A stretch of 64,000 bases of DNA from Spirochaeta thermophila DSM 6192 (GCF_000147075.1 NC_014484.1:637501-701500), one strand, 5' to 3'; shown: positions 8,058 to 18,019, counted from the stretch's first letter. Translations and numbers: made by a program. Notes: a model not told the origin generated them from the sequence alone.

Positions 8058-9353
8058 TCATTGTACCATGCGAAGCGGGATGTGAACAGAGGTCTTGGTC
8101 CCTGCCTCGGTTTCCTCGATGCGGAACGTCCCCTTGTATTGAGTCTCCACGAGTTCCTTCACTGTGGCGAGACCAAGGGCGAGGATCCCGACTCCCAGAT
8201 CCTCCTCCTCGAAAGCCCTCAGGAGTCGCCTCCGTTCTTGCACCTTGAGCCCCGTGCCGGTATCGCTGATCTCGAGGTAGAGTATACCCCCGTGGGCGTA
8301 AGCCGAGAAGGACACGTCTCCTTCCCCCTCTCCGCTCAGGATGCTCTCGGCGGCGGTGAGGAGACCGTGAGCCAGGATGAGGAAGAGGTGGTCACGGCTC
8401 AGGGGGGAGGGATCCTGCACGGGAGGGGTGGCGGTCGTCACGGTCACGGTCTCGGGAAGGAGGGGGAGGACCTCCTCGAGGACGGAGGCGACCATGTCGC
8501 TCACCGGTCGGTCTGTCCCGTCTTCCGTGTGGCTCACGTGATCCTTCAGTGTCTCGAAGTAGGTCTTCACGAAGAAGAGCCCGTTGCTTATGACGTTGTG
8601 CTGCTTGAGGGCCTCTCGTATGATGACGAGGTGTTTCTGGAGTTCTGCCTTCGAGAATGCCGTCATGAGCTCTCTCGCTTCTTCCATACCTGCCTTGAGG
8701 AGCCCGTCCTTGTTCTTGGAGAGGTGATTTCGGGTGAGGAGGAGGATCTTTTCGATCTCGGCGAGGGAGAGGGCGGGATCGTTCTCGGTGAGGAGGGGGG
8801 TGTCGCGCACGAGGTTCAGCCGGGAGGAGAGGTTCTCGTGGATGGTGAGGAACATGAGTTTCTCGTAGAACTGTTTTCGGGTGAGGAACTCGAGTCCGGT
8901 GAGCTTGGTGAGGGGGATGGCGGCCGGTCGGGCCTTCTGCGAGAGCTCTTCGATCTTCTTCTGCTGTTCCCTCAGGGAAAGCTGGGTCTGGACCCTCTTG
9001 AGGAGTTCCCGGGGGTCGTAGGGTTTGACAACATAGTCCTGACCGCCGAGTTCGAGTCCTTTCATCACGCTCTCCCTGTCGGCCTTTGCCGAGAGGAAGA
9101 TGATGGGTATATCTTTCGTCTTTGGATTGCTCCTCACCCGGCGGCACACCTCAAATCCATCCATTTCAGGCATCATGATGTCGAGGAGGATGAGATCGAA
9201 GGGGGTCTTCTCCAGCCGGGAGAGGGCCTCCGGGCCGCTCTCCGCGAAGGAGACGATGTAGTGTTCCTGGAGGATACTGCCCAGCAGCTGTATGTTGGGA
9301 GGTGTGTCGTCCACGATGAGGATCCGGTGTTTTTTCTCTGTCCCCTGTGTCAT
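8058..9353 (-). CDS. Response regulator with C-terminal kinase-like ATPase domain
   Basis: 431 residues. The receiver domain (about 1-130) has the acidic pocket in ILIVDDTPPN, the phospho-acceptor Asp in LILLDIMMPEMDG (about D59) and Lys in VVKPYDP. A helical linker is followed by a C-terminal domain with HATPase G-box-like motifs (SDTGTGLK and LGVGILALGL). The N box is poor (LILAHGLLTAAESI lacks the usual Asn) and no H-box is seen. The C-terminal part may thus be a degenerate kinase acting as a regulatory or binding module. Its ATG overlaps the stop of the upstream hybrid kinase (ATGA), indicating translational coupling. Confidence 0.85.
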   Translation of the reverse strand: MTQGTEKKHRILIVDDTPPNIQLLGSILQEHYIVSFAESGPEALSRLEKTPFDLILLDIMMPEMDGFEVCRRVRSNPKTKDIPIIFLSAKADRESVMKGLELGGQDYVVKPYDPRELLKRVQTQLSLREQQKKIEELSQKARPAAIPLTKLTGLEFLTRKQFYEKLMFLTIHENLSSRLNLVRDTPLLTENDPALSLAEIEKILLLTRNHLSKNKDGLLKAGMEEARELMTAFSKAELQKHLVIIREALKQHNVISNGLFFVKTYFETLKDHVSHTEDGTDRPVSDMVASVLEEVLPLLPETVTVTTATPPVQDPSPLSRDHLFLILAHGLLTAAESILSGEGEGDVSFSAYAHGGILYLEISDTGTGLKVQERRRLLRAFEEEDLGVGILALGLATVKELVETQYKGTFRIEETEAGTKTSVHIPLRMVQ

Positions 9354-12300
9354 AGGGATTCCTCCTTCAATCGTCCGATCTTCTCTTCAAACTCCTTTAT
9401 AAGGGTGCGTATCCGATGTATGTTGAAGCTCTGTACCGCTTCCTCCAGGGATGCACCCCACCCCGAGAGAAAAGGTGAGCCGATTCGCGTTCCCGCCTCT
9501 TTTGCCCTGGAGCCGAGTTCCTCCAGGGTGGTGTTGAGCCATGTCTCTTTCGCCTCTTCGAGAAGGGGAGCGATCTCCCGATCGTAGAGGGAGAGGATCT
9601 GCGCCCTTCGTGCGAGGTCTTCGGCCGTGAACTCGAGATGCTCCTCCCGCGGGGGAGGGGGAGCCGCGGTGCGACTCGTTTCCGTCGGGAGGAAGGATCT
9701 CAAGGTCGAGAAGAGGGCGTCCTTCTGGATCGGCTTGGTGAGGACTTCGACGAACCCGTTCCTCAGGAATTCCTCGTGCCGCTCTTTGAGGACCGAGGCG
9801 GTGAGGGCGATCACCGGTATGTTCCGATGGGAAGGATCTCTGTAGTATTCCTTGATGAAACTGAGGCCGTCCATCACAGGCATCCTGATGTCCATGAGGA
9901 TGAGGTCGGGAGGGTGGGCCTCGGCTCGGGAGAGGGCCTCTTGCCCATTCGAGGCTTCGATGACGGTTGCCCCTGTGGGCGCGAGGTATTCCTTGAGAAG
10001 GGTGCGGTTGAGATCCTTGTCATCGACCACCAGGATGACCTTCCCTTCGTACATCGGGACGTCTCCCCCGGTTTCCTCGGTGGCGGACACCATCCGCTCG
10101 GTGGAGCAGGTGAGATCGGGAATATTCACGGTGAAGGTGGTTCCCTTCCCGTACTCGCTTTCCACGGAGATGGTCCCGCCCATCATCTCCACGAGGCGCT
10201 TCGAGATCGTGAGTCCGAGTCCCGTGCCCCCGTATTTGCGGGTATCCTGGCCCGAGCTCTGGTGGAAGGACTGGAAGATGGCCTCTCTCTCCTCCGGTCG
10301 TATGCCTATGCCGGTGTCTTCCACGGAGATGGTGAGGTCCACCTTCGATTCTTCGGTATGAAGGCTCCCTCTCACCTGGACCTTCACATGGCCCTGTTCG
10401 GTGAACTTGATGGCGTTGCCTATGAGGTTGAAGAGGACCTGCCTGAGTCTGAGTTCGTCGATCTCCACGGTGGGAGGGAGGGCAGGGGCGTAGTCGAGGA
10501 TGAAGGAGAGGCCCTTGTGCTCCACTTGGGTCCGGAAGATGTTGGCTATTTCCTCGATGAAGGAACGCAGGTCGACAGGGCTGTAGGAGAGGGTCATCTT
10601 GCCGGCTTCTATCTTGGAGAGGTCGAGGATGTCGTTGATGAGCATGAGGAGGTTCTTGCCGCTGGATCTTATGGCGTCGAGGTAGGAGGCTTCCTTCCCC
10701 GAGGGGAAGGAGGAGGCGAGGAGGTCGGTGAAGCCGATGATGGCGTTGAGCGGGGTTCGGATCTCGTGGCTCATGTTGGCGAGGAACTCACTCTTGGCCC
10801 GCATCGCCCGCTCCGCTTCCTCCTTGGCTTCCTTGAGCTTCTGTTCGGCCTCTTTCTGGAGGCTCATGTCGAGGGACACGATTCCTATGTAGGTGACGTG
10901 CCCCTCTTCGTCCTTGATGAATGTGGCGGTCGTGAGCATGGGGAAAGGAAGCTGTCCCTGATAGACGTGCCATATCTCCTGGGAGGGCATCACTCCCACG
11001 TCCTCCGCCCTGGTGAGTTCCTCGATGAGCTTCTCGTACTGCTCCTCGGTGTGGAAGATGGAGAGGTGTTGACCCATCACTTCTTCCAGCCTGTAGCCGT
11101 GGATCCGGGCCATGTAGGGATTGGCGTAGACGATGGTGTGGTTGGCGTCGATGATCACGGTCCCGTAGGGTGCGGTGTCGGCTATGGCCTTGAAGAGCCG
11201 CATCTGGCGTTCCACGGTGGCCCGCTGGGTGATGTCCATGGCGATCACCGTGGCACCGAGGATCTCTCCCCCCTCGTTCCGTTTGGGAGAGATGACCACC
11301 TCCAGGTGGAGGGGGAGGAGGTTCCTCCTGGAGACGGAAAAGCGGGTGGTGAATGTCTGACCCGAGAGAACCCGGGAGACGGCCGTCTCCACCTGCCTCT
11401 GCATGGTCCTCGTGGGGAACAGATCGGTAAAGCGCATCTCCCTCCGAGGAGGTCTCTTGAAGTACATGCGAGACAGTCGGGCGAGGGTGGGGTTGAAGAT
11501 CTGGATGCGCAGATCCCTGTCCATGGAACAGATGGCCACCGACTCGGTGCTCCGGAGGATGGCGTCCATCTCCATGGCGGCCCGCGCGAGCTCCGCGCTC
11601 TTCCGCGCGACCTCCTCCTCCAGGTGGTTGCGGTATCGTTCGAGTTCCTCCTCCGTCCGTCGCTGTTCGGTGATGTCTTCCAGGAGGACCAGAATGTGGT
11701 CGAGCTCACCTTCGGGGGTGAGGACACCTCGCTTCTGCACCTTCACGATGCGGGACTCCTCCTGGTGGGGGAACTCGACTTCCATCGAGGGGACGAGGAC
11801 CCGGGTGAGGGGATCCTCGAGTATCTTCCGGTTGAGGACTTCGAGCTCCTCGGAGAGAGGGGGAGGGAAGAGTCGGGTCTCGGGGACTCCCAGGGCCTTC
11901 TGCCGGGGGACTCCTGTGATCCGTTCCATGTAGGGATTCCACAGGGAGACGGTGTAGTCGCTGAGCGGATCGAGGGTATAGACCCCTATGGGGAGGGCCT
12001 CCAGCATCTGGCGATAGAACTGCTTCTGCTGGCTGAGGAGACGTTCGGTGCGTTTCCGGTGGGTGATGTTGTGAAGTATGATGAGCCACCGTGCGGTCTC
12101 GTAGTCCTTGTGGAGGGGGAATATGGTGACCTCGGTCGTGATCTCTTCCGCCCTGTGCTGCCAGGAGATCTCCCTGAGGATCACCGTGTCGCTCTTCTCC
12201 GCCTCCTCCAAAAGGGGGCGGAGGTGGGCATCGATGGCCCTCGAGACGAGGGAGATGGGCTTGCCGACCAGGCTGGGGAGAGGGCGTCCTTCCAGGAGGT

Positions 12301-13168
12301 AGGCCCAGGTCTCGAAGGCCGTGTTGGCGTAGAGGATACGCCTGTCGCTGTCCGTCACCAGAATGTAGTCGGTGAAGGAATCCAATACCGAGGTGAAGAG
12401 CCTCCGCTGTTCCTGCAGTGACTCGAAGTAGAGGGTCTCGGCGTGTACGTCGAGGAGGAGGAAGGGGAGGATCCGGCCCTGCACCGGGAGGGGTATGACG
12501 AGGAAAGAGGTGCGGCCCCTTCCCGGGAAGGAGAAGCGTCCGTGGAAGGTGTCGTGGGGAGCGGCGAGGAACTCCTCGAGGGACTTCCGGGCATCGGGTT
12601 CCACGGTGGCGAGGAATTCCGGTTCGGAGAGGGTGAGGGACGTGGAAGGGCTCGTCGAGGATCCCGGGAGGTGGAGATCGATCGAACGGGTCCGGACGTC
12701 CAGATAGAGGAGCCCTGTCCGGAGTGAGGGGAGGAGGTTTTTCGCGATATCGAGACGGAACCCGGGGGTGAATATCCGTTCCCAGGGAAGGGCGGAGAAC
12801 CAGGCCTGTTCGTACCTCGATTTATGGGAGAGGAAGGCCTCGGGATGCGAGGGGCTGTCGACCGCGAGGATGCCGTAGAGGAATCCTCCCACCTTGAGGG
12901 GGTAGAGGTGTATGCGCCCGTCCAGGATGGACAGATGGGTGAAGTTCCTGAGTTCGAAGCCCTCTATCCAGAACCTGCCTTCGTCGGTGGAGAGGAGGAG
13001 CGCGTCCAGAAGGGTGACCGCATCGGGGGCCTCCCACCGGGCGATCTCCTGGAGTTCATAGGTGATAGTGAGACAGAGGCTTGCCCCCGGTGCCCCCATG
13101 TCCAGGGAGACTTCTTCGAGGCTCTCCTCGAGTGAGGATATCTCTCCCCCCCCGCGGGAGGAGGTCAT
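9350..13168 (-). CDS. Multi-PAS hybrid sensor histidine kinase
   Basis: 1272 residues from ATG 13168. A longer frame opening at TTG 13222 is rejected because that TTG is the first base triplet of a -35 box. Order: an N-terminal unknown region (1-250), four PAS-like domains (starting about 258, 386, 533 and 660), coiled coils, HisKA with [13 protein letters not shown] (about residue 800), HATPase with VEDTGIGI and GGTGLGL, a receiver with VVDDKDLNR and [13 protein letters not shown] (Asp about 1091), and a helical C-terminal domain resembling a worn Hpt that lacks the phospho-His motif. No transmembrane helix is evident, so it senses cytoplasmic signals. It probably phosphorylates its own receiver and the coupled downstream regulator. 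Confidence 0.92.
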   Translation of the reverse strand: MTSSRGGGEISSLEESLEEVSLDMGAPGASLCLTITYELQEIARWEAPDAVTLLDALLLSTDEGRFWIEGFELRNFTHLSILDGRIHLYPLKVGGFLYGILAVDSPSHPEAFLSHKSRYEQAWFSALPWERIFTPGFRLDIAKNLLPSLRTGLLYLDVRTRSIDLHLPGSSTSPSTSLTLSEPEFLATVEPDARKSLEEFLAAPHDTFHGRFSFPGRGRTSFLVIPLPVQGRILPFLLLDVHAETLYFESLQEQRRLFTSVLDSFTDYILVTDSDRRILYANTAFETWAYLLEGRPLPSLVGKPISLVSRAIDAHLRPLLEEAEKSDTVILREISWQHRAEEITTEVTIFPLHKDYETARWLIILHNITHRKRTERLLSQQKQFYRQMLEALPIGVYTLDPLSDYTVSLWNPYMERITGVPRQKALGVPETRLFPPPLSEELEVLNRKILEDPLTRVLVPSMEVEFPHQEESRIVKVQKRGVLTPEGELDHILVLLEDITEQRRTEEELERYRNHLEEEVARKSAELARAAMEMDAILRSTESVAICSMDRDLRIQIFNPTLARLSRMYFKRPPRREMRFTDLFPTRTMQRQVETAVSRVLSGQTFTTRFSVSRRNLLPLHLEVVISPKRNEGGEILGATVIAMDITQRATVERQMRLFKAIADTAPYGTVIIDANHTIVYANPYMARIHGYRLEEVMGQHLSIFHTEEQYEKLIEELTRAEDVGVMPSQEIWHVYQGQLPFPMLTTATFIKDEEGHVTYIGIVSLDMSLQKEAEQKLKEAKEEAERAMRAKSEFLANMSHEIRTPLNAIIGFTDLLASSFPSGKEASYLDAIRSSGKNLLMLINDILDLSKIEAGKMTLSYSPVDLRSFIEEIANIFRTQVEHKGLSFILDYAPALPPTVEIDELRLRQVLFNLIGNAIKFTEQGHVKVQVRGSLHTEESKVDLTISVEDTGIGIRPEEREAIFQSFHQSSGQDTRKYGGTGLGLTISKRLVEMMGGTISVESEYGKGTTFTVNIPDLTCSTERMVSATEETGGDVPMYEGKVILVVDDKDLNRTLLKEYLAPTGATVIEASNGQEALSRAEAHPPDLILMDIRMPVMDGLSFIKEYYRDPSHRNIPVIALTASVLKERHEEFLRNGFVEVLTKPIQKDALFSTLRSFLPTETSRTAAPPPPREEHLEFTAEDLARRAQILSLYDREIAPLLEEAKETWLNTTLEELGSRAKEAGTRIGSPFLSGWGASLEEAVQSFNIHRIRTLIKEFEEKIGRLKEESL

Positions 13169-13192
13169 GGCATACTCTTCTCCCATACTCAA

Positions 13193-13222
13193 AGTATAGG
13201 AGAAGGGCGACCGTATTTTCAA
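13193..13222 (-). promoter_or_regulatory. Promoter of the hybrid kinase operon
   Basis: On the minus strand, TTGAAA (13222-13217), an 18-bp spacer and TATACT (13198-13193). The predicted start of transcription is near 13186. The purine-rich GGGAGAAGAG (13183-13174) then serves as Shine-Dalgarno for ATG 13168. The kinase therefore has its own promoter between speA and its coding region. Confidence 0.7.
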
Positions 13223-13237
13223 ATGGAGGGGGTCTCG

Positions 13238-15151
13238 TCACTCGAAATAGGTGTATCCGCGCATGCCTTCCTCGAAGGCCTCCATGATGGCCTTTTTCTC
13301 CGGGAGGCCGATCTTCTTCTCCTTGAGGGCCTGTTCCACCTTGCGTTTGAGGCGGTGGAGGATGGCCTTGGGGATGTACTCCACGTAGCTGAGGATGTCC
13401 TCCACGGTGTCGCCCTCCACCTCGTTCACGAAGACGATCTCGCCGTCCTCGTCCAGGGCAACGTTCACTATGTGGGTGTCACCGAAGAGGTTGTGGAGGT
13501 CTCCCAATGTCTCCTGGTAGGCTCCCACGAGGAAGATACCGATGATGTAGTCCTCGTCTTTCAGGGGATGGAGGAGGAGGTAGGGGCGGGTGTCGTAGAT
13601 GTCGATGAAGGTGTCTATCTTTCCGTCCGAGTCACAGGTGGTATCGGCGATGATGGCAGGGATCTCCGGCTGCTCGTTGAGCCTGTGGATGGGGACGATG
13701 GGGAAGAGCTGATCGATGGCCCACGCATCGGGGAGCGACTGGAAGACGCTGAAGTTGCCGTAGTAGATGTGAGCGAGGCTCGCCTCGGCCTCTTCTATCT
13801 CTTCCGGTACATACTTGAGCTGCTTCGCCACTTTCACCAGCTTTTCTATGCCGTTCCAGAAATAGAGCTCGGCCAGACCTCGTTCCCAGAGAGGGATGTC
13901 GCCCATGATGAACTGGGAGCGGATGAGATCGCGGTAGTAGATGATGTCGTGGAAGGCCTCCTGTACGTTCTTCACCGATATGGAATTGTAGATATCGATG
14001 AGTTCCTTGAGCGTGGGCGAGCACTCCTCGGGGACGGAGAGCTGGTCCGGAGCAACGGTGAGACTCGAGGAGTCCAGGACGTTGAACAGGAGGACGCTCG
14101 AATACGCCACCACGAATCGTCCGGATTCGCTCACCAGGGTGGGGTGAGGGATTCCCTCGGGGTCGAGTATTTCCATCACCTCTTCCACCACGTCGGTGGC
14201 GTACTCCTTGAGGGTGTAGTTCCGGCTCGAGTGGAAGTTGGTCTGCGAGCCGTCGTAGTCCACCGCGAGGCCCCCTCCGATATCCAGGTGTCCCATCGTC
14301 GCCCCCTCCTTGTAGAGGGCTGCGTAGTACCTGGCCGCTTCCTTCACCGCGGAGCGGATGTGCCTGATGTCGGGGATCTGCGAGCCGAGGTGGTAGTGGA
14401 GGAGGACGAGGCGGTCGAGCATCCCCTCTTCCTTGAGGATCTTTACCGCGGAGACGACCTGGTGCGAGGTGAGGCCGAAGATGGATTGGTCTCCTGAACT
14501 CTCCGACCACTTGCCCGGGGTGGTCGAGGAGAGTTTCACCCTGATGCCCAGGAACGGAAGGATACCCAGCGCGCGGGAGCGCTCGATGATTGTCCGGATC
14601 TCGGAGAGGCGCTCGATCACCAGCACCACCTTGTGGCCGAGCTTGGTGCCGTAGAGGGCAAGGTCGATGAACTCCCTGTCCTTGTAGCCGTTGCACACGA
14701 GCAGACTCTCCTTGTCGCGGAGGTGGGACAGGGCGATGAAGAGTTCCGCCTTGCTGCCGGCTTCGAGTCCGTAGTGGAAGGGACGACCTATCTCCACTAT
14801 GTCCTCTATGACCTGTTGCTGCTGATTCACCTTTATGGGGAAGACGCCCCGATAAGTTCCCCGATAGCCGCTCTCCTTGATGGCGGAGAGGAAGGCGTTG
14901 TTGAGTTCGTGGATCTTCGCCCTGAGGATGTCCCTGAATCTGAGGAGGACCGGGAACGAGAGCCCGCCCTGTACCACCTTCTGGGCGATCTCGTAGAGGC
15001 TCACCTCCTCTGTCTTCCGCTCGGGGGTGGAGAGCTTCACCGTGACCTCGCCGGATTCGGAGATGCCGAAGAAGTCGCCTCCCCATCTGCTTATCCCGTA
15101 GTATTCGTCAGAGTCCTTTATGGTCCAGGCCTTTATCTCCTTGCGTGCCAT
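13238..15151 (-). CDS. speA: Biosynthetic arginine decarboxylase
   Basis: 637 residues, the size of SpeA. It opens with WTIKDSDEYYGISRWGGDFF, a family hallmark. The PLP-binding Lys region is FPIKVNQQ, and GHLDIGGGLAVDYDG and VVDYDG-like glycine-rich phosphate-binding segments fit fold-type III decarboxylases. It converts arginine to agmatine plus CO2 for polyamine synthesis, relevant to thermophiles. It is divergent from the chromate transporter pair. AAAGGG lies just before ATG 15151. Confidence 0.95.
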   Translation of the reverse strand: MARKEIKAWTIKDSDEYYGISRWGGDFFGISESGEVTVKLSTPERKTEEVSLYEIAQKVVQGGLSFPVLLRFRDILRAKIHELNNAFLSAIKESGYRGTYRGVFPIKVNQQQQVIEDIVEIGRPFHYGLEAGSKAELFIALSHLRDKESLLVCNGYKDREFIDLALYGTKLGHKVVLVIERLSEIRTIIERSRALGILPFLGIRVKLSSTTPGKWSESSGDQSIFGLTSHQVVSAVKILKEEGMLDRLVLLHYHLGSQIPDIRHIRSAVKEAARYYAALYKEGATMGHLDIGGGLAVDYDGSQTNFHSSRNYTLKEYATDVVEEVMEILDPEGIPHPTLVSESGRFVVAYSSVLLFNVLDSSSLTVAPDQLSVPEECSPTLKELIDIYNSISVKNVQEAFHDIIYYRDLIRSQFIMGDIPLWERGLAELYFWNGIEKLVKVAKQLKYVPEEIEEAEASLAHIYYGNFSVFQSLPDAWAIDQLFPIVPIHRLNEQPEIPAIIADTTCDSDGKIDTFIDIYDTRPYLLLHPLKDEDYIIGIFLVGAYQETLGDLHNLFGDTHIVNVALDEDGEIVFVNEVEGDTVEDILSYVEYIPKAILHRLKRKVEQALKEKKIGLPEKKAIMEAFEEGMRGYTYFE

Positions 15152-15170
15152 CCCTTTCTCTTTACCTCTC

Positions 15171-15198
15171 TTGTGGATTCGTAGTCTTTCACTATACT
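15171..15198 (+). promoter_or_regulatory. Candidate promoter of the chromate transporter pair
   Basis: TTGTGG (15171-15176), a 16-bp spacer and TATACT (15193-15198) lie 39 bp before the GTG start. The same stretch read on the minus strand offers TATAGT as a -10 for speA, so the promoters may overlap back to back. Confidence 0.5.
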
Positions 15199-15236
15199 AT
15201 GATTCCGACCATATGTGGAAGAGAGGAGGGCTCAGC

Positions 15237-15800
15237 GTGAATGGTGCCGTGACGGGAAAGGCCCGGCTCTTTCTCACCTTCTTCTCCATAGGGGCGGTCA
15301 CGTTCGGGGGAGGGTACGCGATGATCCCCCTCATCCAGCGAGACCTGTGTGAGCGTAAGCGGTGGCTCGAGGAGAAGGAAATGCTCGATATCCTTGCCGC
15401 AGCCCAGTCGGTCCCGGGGGCGGTGGCGATCAATACCGCCTCGTTGGTGGGGATGCGCCTGGCCGGGGTCGGGGGTGCGCTCGCCGCGATGCTCGGTATG
15501 GTGCTCCCCTCGTTCCTCGTGATCCTGCTGGTGGCGGGCGTGCTCTATCGGTTCGTACATGTGGAGCTGGTGGGACATGCGTTCGCCGGGATGCGGGCGG
15601 TGGTGCTCGGGCTCCTCGCATCCGTGGTGCTCTCGGTGGGAAGGAGCACGGTGAAGGATGCGTGGAGCGGGGTGATCGCGGTGGGCGCGGTGGTGTGTGT
15701 GGTGGTGCTGGGGGTGCACCCGGTACTCGTGCTCCTGGGCGCAGGCGTCCTGGGGCTTCTCGCTTCGTTGTGGCGGACGGGGAGGCGCTCGGATGAGTGA
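15237..15800 (+). CDS. Chromate transporter, N-terminal half subunit
   Basis: 187 residues from GTG 15237, placed by AGAGGAGGG at 15222-15230. A single CHR domain with the hallmark TFGGGYAMIPLI and about five or six hydrophobic segments. In long-chain ChrA two such domains are fused; here they are separate genes overlapping by 8 bp (short-chain type), expected to form a heterodimer. The family exports chromate by chemiosmosis; other anions are possible. Confidence 0.85.
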   Translation: MNGAVTGKARLFLTFFSIGAVTFGGGYAMIPLIQRDLCERKRWLEEKEMLDILAAAQSVPGAVAINTASLVGMRLAGVGGALAAMLGMVLPSFLVILLVAGVLYRFVHVELVGHAFAGMRAVVLGLLASVVLSVGRSTVKDAWSGVIAVGAVVCVVVLGVHPVLVLLGAGVLGLLASLWRTGRRSDE

Positions 15801-16380
15801 GGTGTGGGGGCTTTTCGTCTCGTTTTTCAAGATAGGGGCGTTCGCCTTCGGGGGGGGATACGCCATGATCCCCCTCATCGCCTCCGAGGTGGAGGGGCAC
15901 GGGTGGCTTTCCGCGCGTGTCTTCGCCGACGTGGTGGCGATCGCGGAGATGACGCCGGGGCCGGTGGCGATCAACATGGCGACGTTCGTGGGGTTCAGGG
16001 TGGCGGGGGTGCCGGGTGCCCTGGTGGCCACCGTGGGGGTGGTGCTGCCCTCGTTCCTCCTCGTGCTGGTGGTGGGAAGGTGGCTCGCGCGATGGGAGAA
16101 GGCCCCGCTCAAGGAGGCGGTCTTCTCGGGTCTCAGACCCGCGGTGGTGGGGCTCATCGGGTCGGCTGTGTGGGTGGTAGGCAGGGGGGCTCTCCTCGAC
16201 CATCCGCCCGAGGCGCTGCGGATTCCCCTCGGTCCGGGTGTCGACGGGATCTCGCTGCTCATCGCGGCGGCGGCGTTCCTGGTCTTCAGGACCCTGCGCC
16301 TCCACCCCGTCTGGGTGATCCTCGGGGGAGCGGCGGCGGGTATGTTGGTGGGCTTGATGGTGCCGGGGTGGGGCGGGTGA
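15793..16380 (+). CDS. Chromate transporter, C-terminal half subunit
   Basis: 195 residues, second CHR domain with AFGGGYAMIPLI and the conserved MTPGPVAINMATFVG segment. It starts inside the end of the preceding gene (ATG 15793, previous stop 15798-15800), with GGAGGCG upstream, so the two subunits are translationally coupled, which suits an obligate pair. The C-terminus ends in a hydrophobic glycine-rich helix. No regulator is adjacent. Confidence 0.85.
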   Translation: MSEVWGLFVSFFKIGAFAFGGGYAMIPLIASEVEGHGWLSARVFADVVAIAEMTPGPVAINMATFVGFRVAGVPGALVATVGVVLPSFLLVLVVGRWLARWEKAPLKEAVFSGLRPAVVGLIGSAVWVVGRGALLDHPPEALRIPLGPGVDGISLLIAAAAFLVFRTLRLHPVWVILGGAAAGMLVGLMVPGWGG

Positions 16381-16429
16381 GGGAAGCCGCCTGCGGTGTA
16401 CGACATCGTGTCGGAGTTCGTGGATAATC

Positions 16430-16458
16430 TTGACGGAAACAGTAAAAAAAAGTATGTT
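16430..16458 (+). promoter_or_regulatory. suf operon promoter
   Basis: TTGACG (16430-16435), a 17-bp spacer ending in an A-rich tract and TATGTT (16453-16458). Transcription would begin about 16465, inside the left arm of the adjacent inverted repeat. Confidence 0.7.
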
Positions 16459-16460
16459 AT

Positions 16461-16495
16461 CCTTCAAATAGGATGGAAAAGGTCCTATTTGAAGG
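16461..16495 (+). promoter_or_regulatory. 13-bp-arm inverted repeat covering the rrf2 ribosome-binding site
   Basis: CCTTCAAATAGGA (16461-16473) and TCCTATTTGAAGG (16483-16495) are perfect reverse complements around a 9-base loop. The right arm overlaps the Shine-Dalgarno GAAGGAG (16491-16497) that serves GTG 16503. As DNA it could be a dimeric Rrf2 operator just downstream of the -10. As RNA it would hide the ribosome-binding site, if transcription starts early enough to include the left arm. Confidence 0.75.
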
Positions 16496-16502
16496 AGAGG
16501 CG

Positions 16503-16910
16503 GTGATACGGATTCACAGGGACCTCGAGTATGCATTGATCGCGCTCGCCCATCTCTCCAGGGTCAGAGGGCTCGTCTCGTCTCGAGAGCTCGCCTCTTC
16601 CACCGGGCTCCCCGAGGCGAGGTTGCGGAAGATCCTGCAGCGTCTCGGGAGGGCGGGGGTCCTCAGGGCTGTACAGGGGGTGCACGGCGGCTATGTGCTC
16701 GAGCGTTCCCTCTCTGAGCTCACCATAGGTGAGGTAGCCCGGGCGCTCGACGAGCGGGTGATCCTCCCCTGCGGCAGGGACGGGTGTGAGGTGCCCGAGT
16801 TCTGCGTGATGAGGCCCGGGGTGATCGACCTGGTGTCCCTCCTAGAGCAGCATGTCTACAGCCTGCCCCTCTCCCGTTTCATCGGAGGTGCGTATGAGTT
16901 CGCACGATGA
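16503..16910 (+). CDS. Rrf2-family regulator, probable Fe-S-sensing repressor of the suf operon
   Basis: 135 residues from GTG 16503, chosen for GAAGGAG upstream; an ATG at 16473 lies inside the hairpin. The winged helix spans about 1-75 (IHRDLEYALIALAHLS, HGGYVLERS). Three Cys in the C-terminal half (PCGRDGCEVPEFC, spacing CX4CX5C) match the cluster-binding site of IscR/SufR-type members. Its position as first gene of a suf operon implies autoregulation by Fe-S status. It overlaps sufT by 17 bp. Confidence 0.88.
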   Translation: MIRIHRDLEYALIALAHLSRVRGLVSSRELASSTGLPEARLRKILQRLGRAGVLRAVQGVHGGYVLERSLSELTIGEVARALDERVILPCGRDGCEVPEFCVMRPGVIDLVSLLEQHVYSLPLSRFIGGAYEFAR

Positions 16911-17232
16911 CGCTCGGGGGAAGAAGCCTCCGGTCTCCAGGGAGGTGGTCTACGAGGCCCTCAGCAATGTCTACGATCCTGAGCTGGGGCTCCCCATCAC
17001 CGACCTGGGGATGGTCTACCGGGTGGACGTCTTCCCCGACAGGATCGAACTGGATTTCACGCTCACCTATCCGGGGTGTCCCCTCGGGGAGGTGATAGAG
17101 AAGGCGATCCGTGCAGAGGTGGGAAAGGTGGCCCACACCGACAACCTGGTGGTGAGGCTGGTGTGGGATCCCCCCTGGACGCCCGATTTCATGAGCGAGG
17201 CTGCGCGTTTCAGCCTCGGATATCCGATATAA
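16894..17232 (+). CDS. sufT: SufT-like MIP18/DUF59 Fe-S assembly factor
   Basis: 112 residues from ATG 16894 with GGAGGTG at 16884-16890. DUF59 signatures are EALSNVYDPELGLPITDLGMVY and LTYPGCPLGE, the latter containing the conserved Cys. MIP18/SufT proteins help mature or deliver Fe-S clusters to targets. The gene starts within rrf2 and ends 10 bp before sufC, so it is a fixed member of this operon. Confidence 0.85.
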   Translation: MSSHDDARGKKPPVSREVVYEALSNVYDPELGLPITDLGMVYRVDVFPDRIELDFTLTYPGCPLGEVIEKAIRAEVGKVAHTDNLVVRLVWDPPWTPDFMSEAARFSLGYPI

Positions 17233-17242
17233 GGAGTACTAC

Positions 17243-18019
17243 ATGGCGGAACTTCGCATAGAGGGGCTGCGTGCCGAGATCGAAGGAAAGCCCATCCTCC
17301 AGGGGGTGGATCTGGTCCTGCGCACCGGTGAGGTGCATGCCCTCATGGGGCCCAATGGGTCGGGGAAGAGTACCCTTGCCCACGTGATCATGGGACATCC
17401 GTCCTACACCGTGACCGGGGGGAGGATCCTCCTGGACGGTGAGGACGTCCTGGAACTGCCGCCCGAGGAGCGGGCGGTGCGGGGGTTGTTCCTCGGTTTC
17501 CAGTACCCGGCCGAGGTCTCGGGGCTCACCACGGGCAAGTTCGTGAAGCGGGTGCTCGAGAAGCATCCGGCCCGGAACATGCCGGTGACGCAGATGATCA
17601 AGGAGCTCAAGGAGGCGTTGACGCGGATGGGGCTTTCCCAGGAGTTTATCAACCGCTCCCTCAATGAGGGGTTTTCGGGTGGTGAGAAAAAGCGTATGGA
17701 GATTGTGCAGATGCTCATGCTCCGTCCCCGGTTCGCGATCCTCGACGAGATCGACTCGGGGCTCGACATCGATGCATTGAAGGACGTGGCCGAGGGGATC
17801 AACTCGCTCAGAGGACCTGAGTTCTGCGCCTTCGTGATCACACACTACCAGCGGATACTGGAACACGTGCATCCCGATTTCGTGCACATCATGTATCGCG
17901 GCAGGATCCTCACCTCCGGAGGGAGGGATCTGGTCGAGACGCTCGAGGCGAAGGGGTACGAGTGGTTGCGAAAGGAGTTCGGCATAGAGGAGGACGAACA
18001 TGAGTACGTCCACAATTGA
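17243..18019 (+). CDS. sufC: Fe-S assembly ATPase SufC
   Basis: 258 residues. It is an ABC-type ATPase with Walker [10 protein letters not shown], the SufC-specific [11 protein letters not shown] signature and Walker [18 protein letters not shown]. SufC forms the SufBC2D scaffold and drives its conformational change during cluster assembly. It overlaps sufB by 20 bp. Confidence 0.96.
   Translation: MAELRIEGLRAEIEGKPILQGVDLVLRTGEVHALMGPNGSGKSTLAHVIMGHPSYTVTGGRILLDGEDVLELPPEERAVRGLFLGFQYPAEVSGLTTGKFVKRVLEKHPARNMPVTQMIKELKEALTRMGLSQEFINRSLNEGFSGGEKKRMEIVQMLMLRPRFAILDEIDSGLDIDALKDVAEGINSLRGPEFCAFVITHYQRILEHVHPDFVHIMYRGRILTSGGRDLVETLEAKGYEWLRKEFGIEEDEHEYVHN

Noticed and set aside
9638-12421. A 927-codon open frame on the plus strand
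   Set aside because: It lies antisense to the hybrid histidine kinase, whose domains are unmistakable, and its translation has no recognisable domain. Long antisense frames are expected from GC-rich codon bias.
15192-16536. Long minus-strand frames opposite the chromate transporter genes
   Set aside because: Pro/His/Arg-rich translations without domains; the plus strand encodes clear CHR domains.
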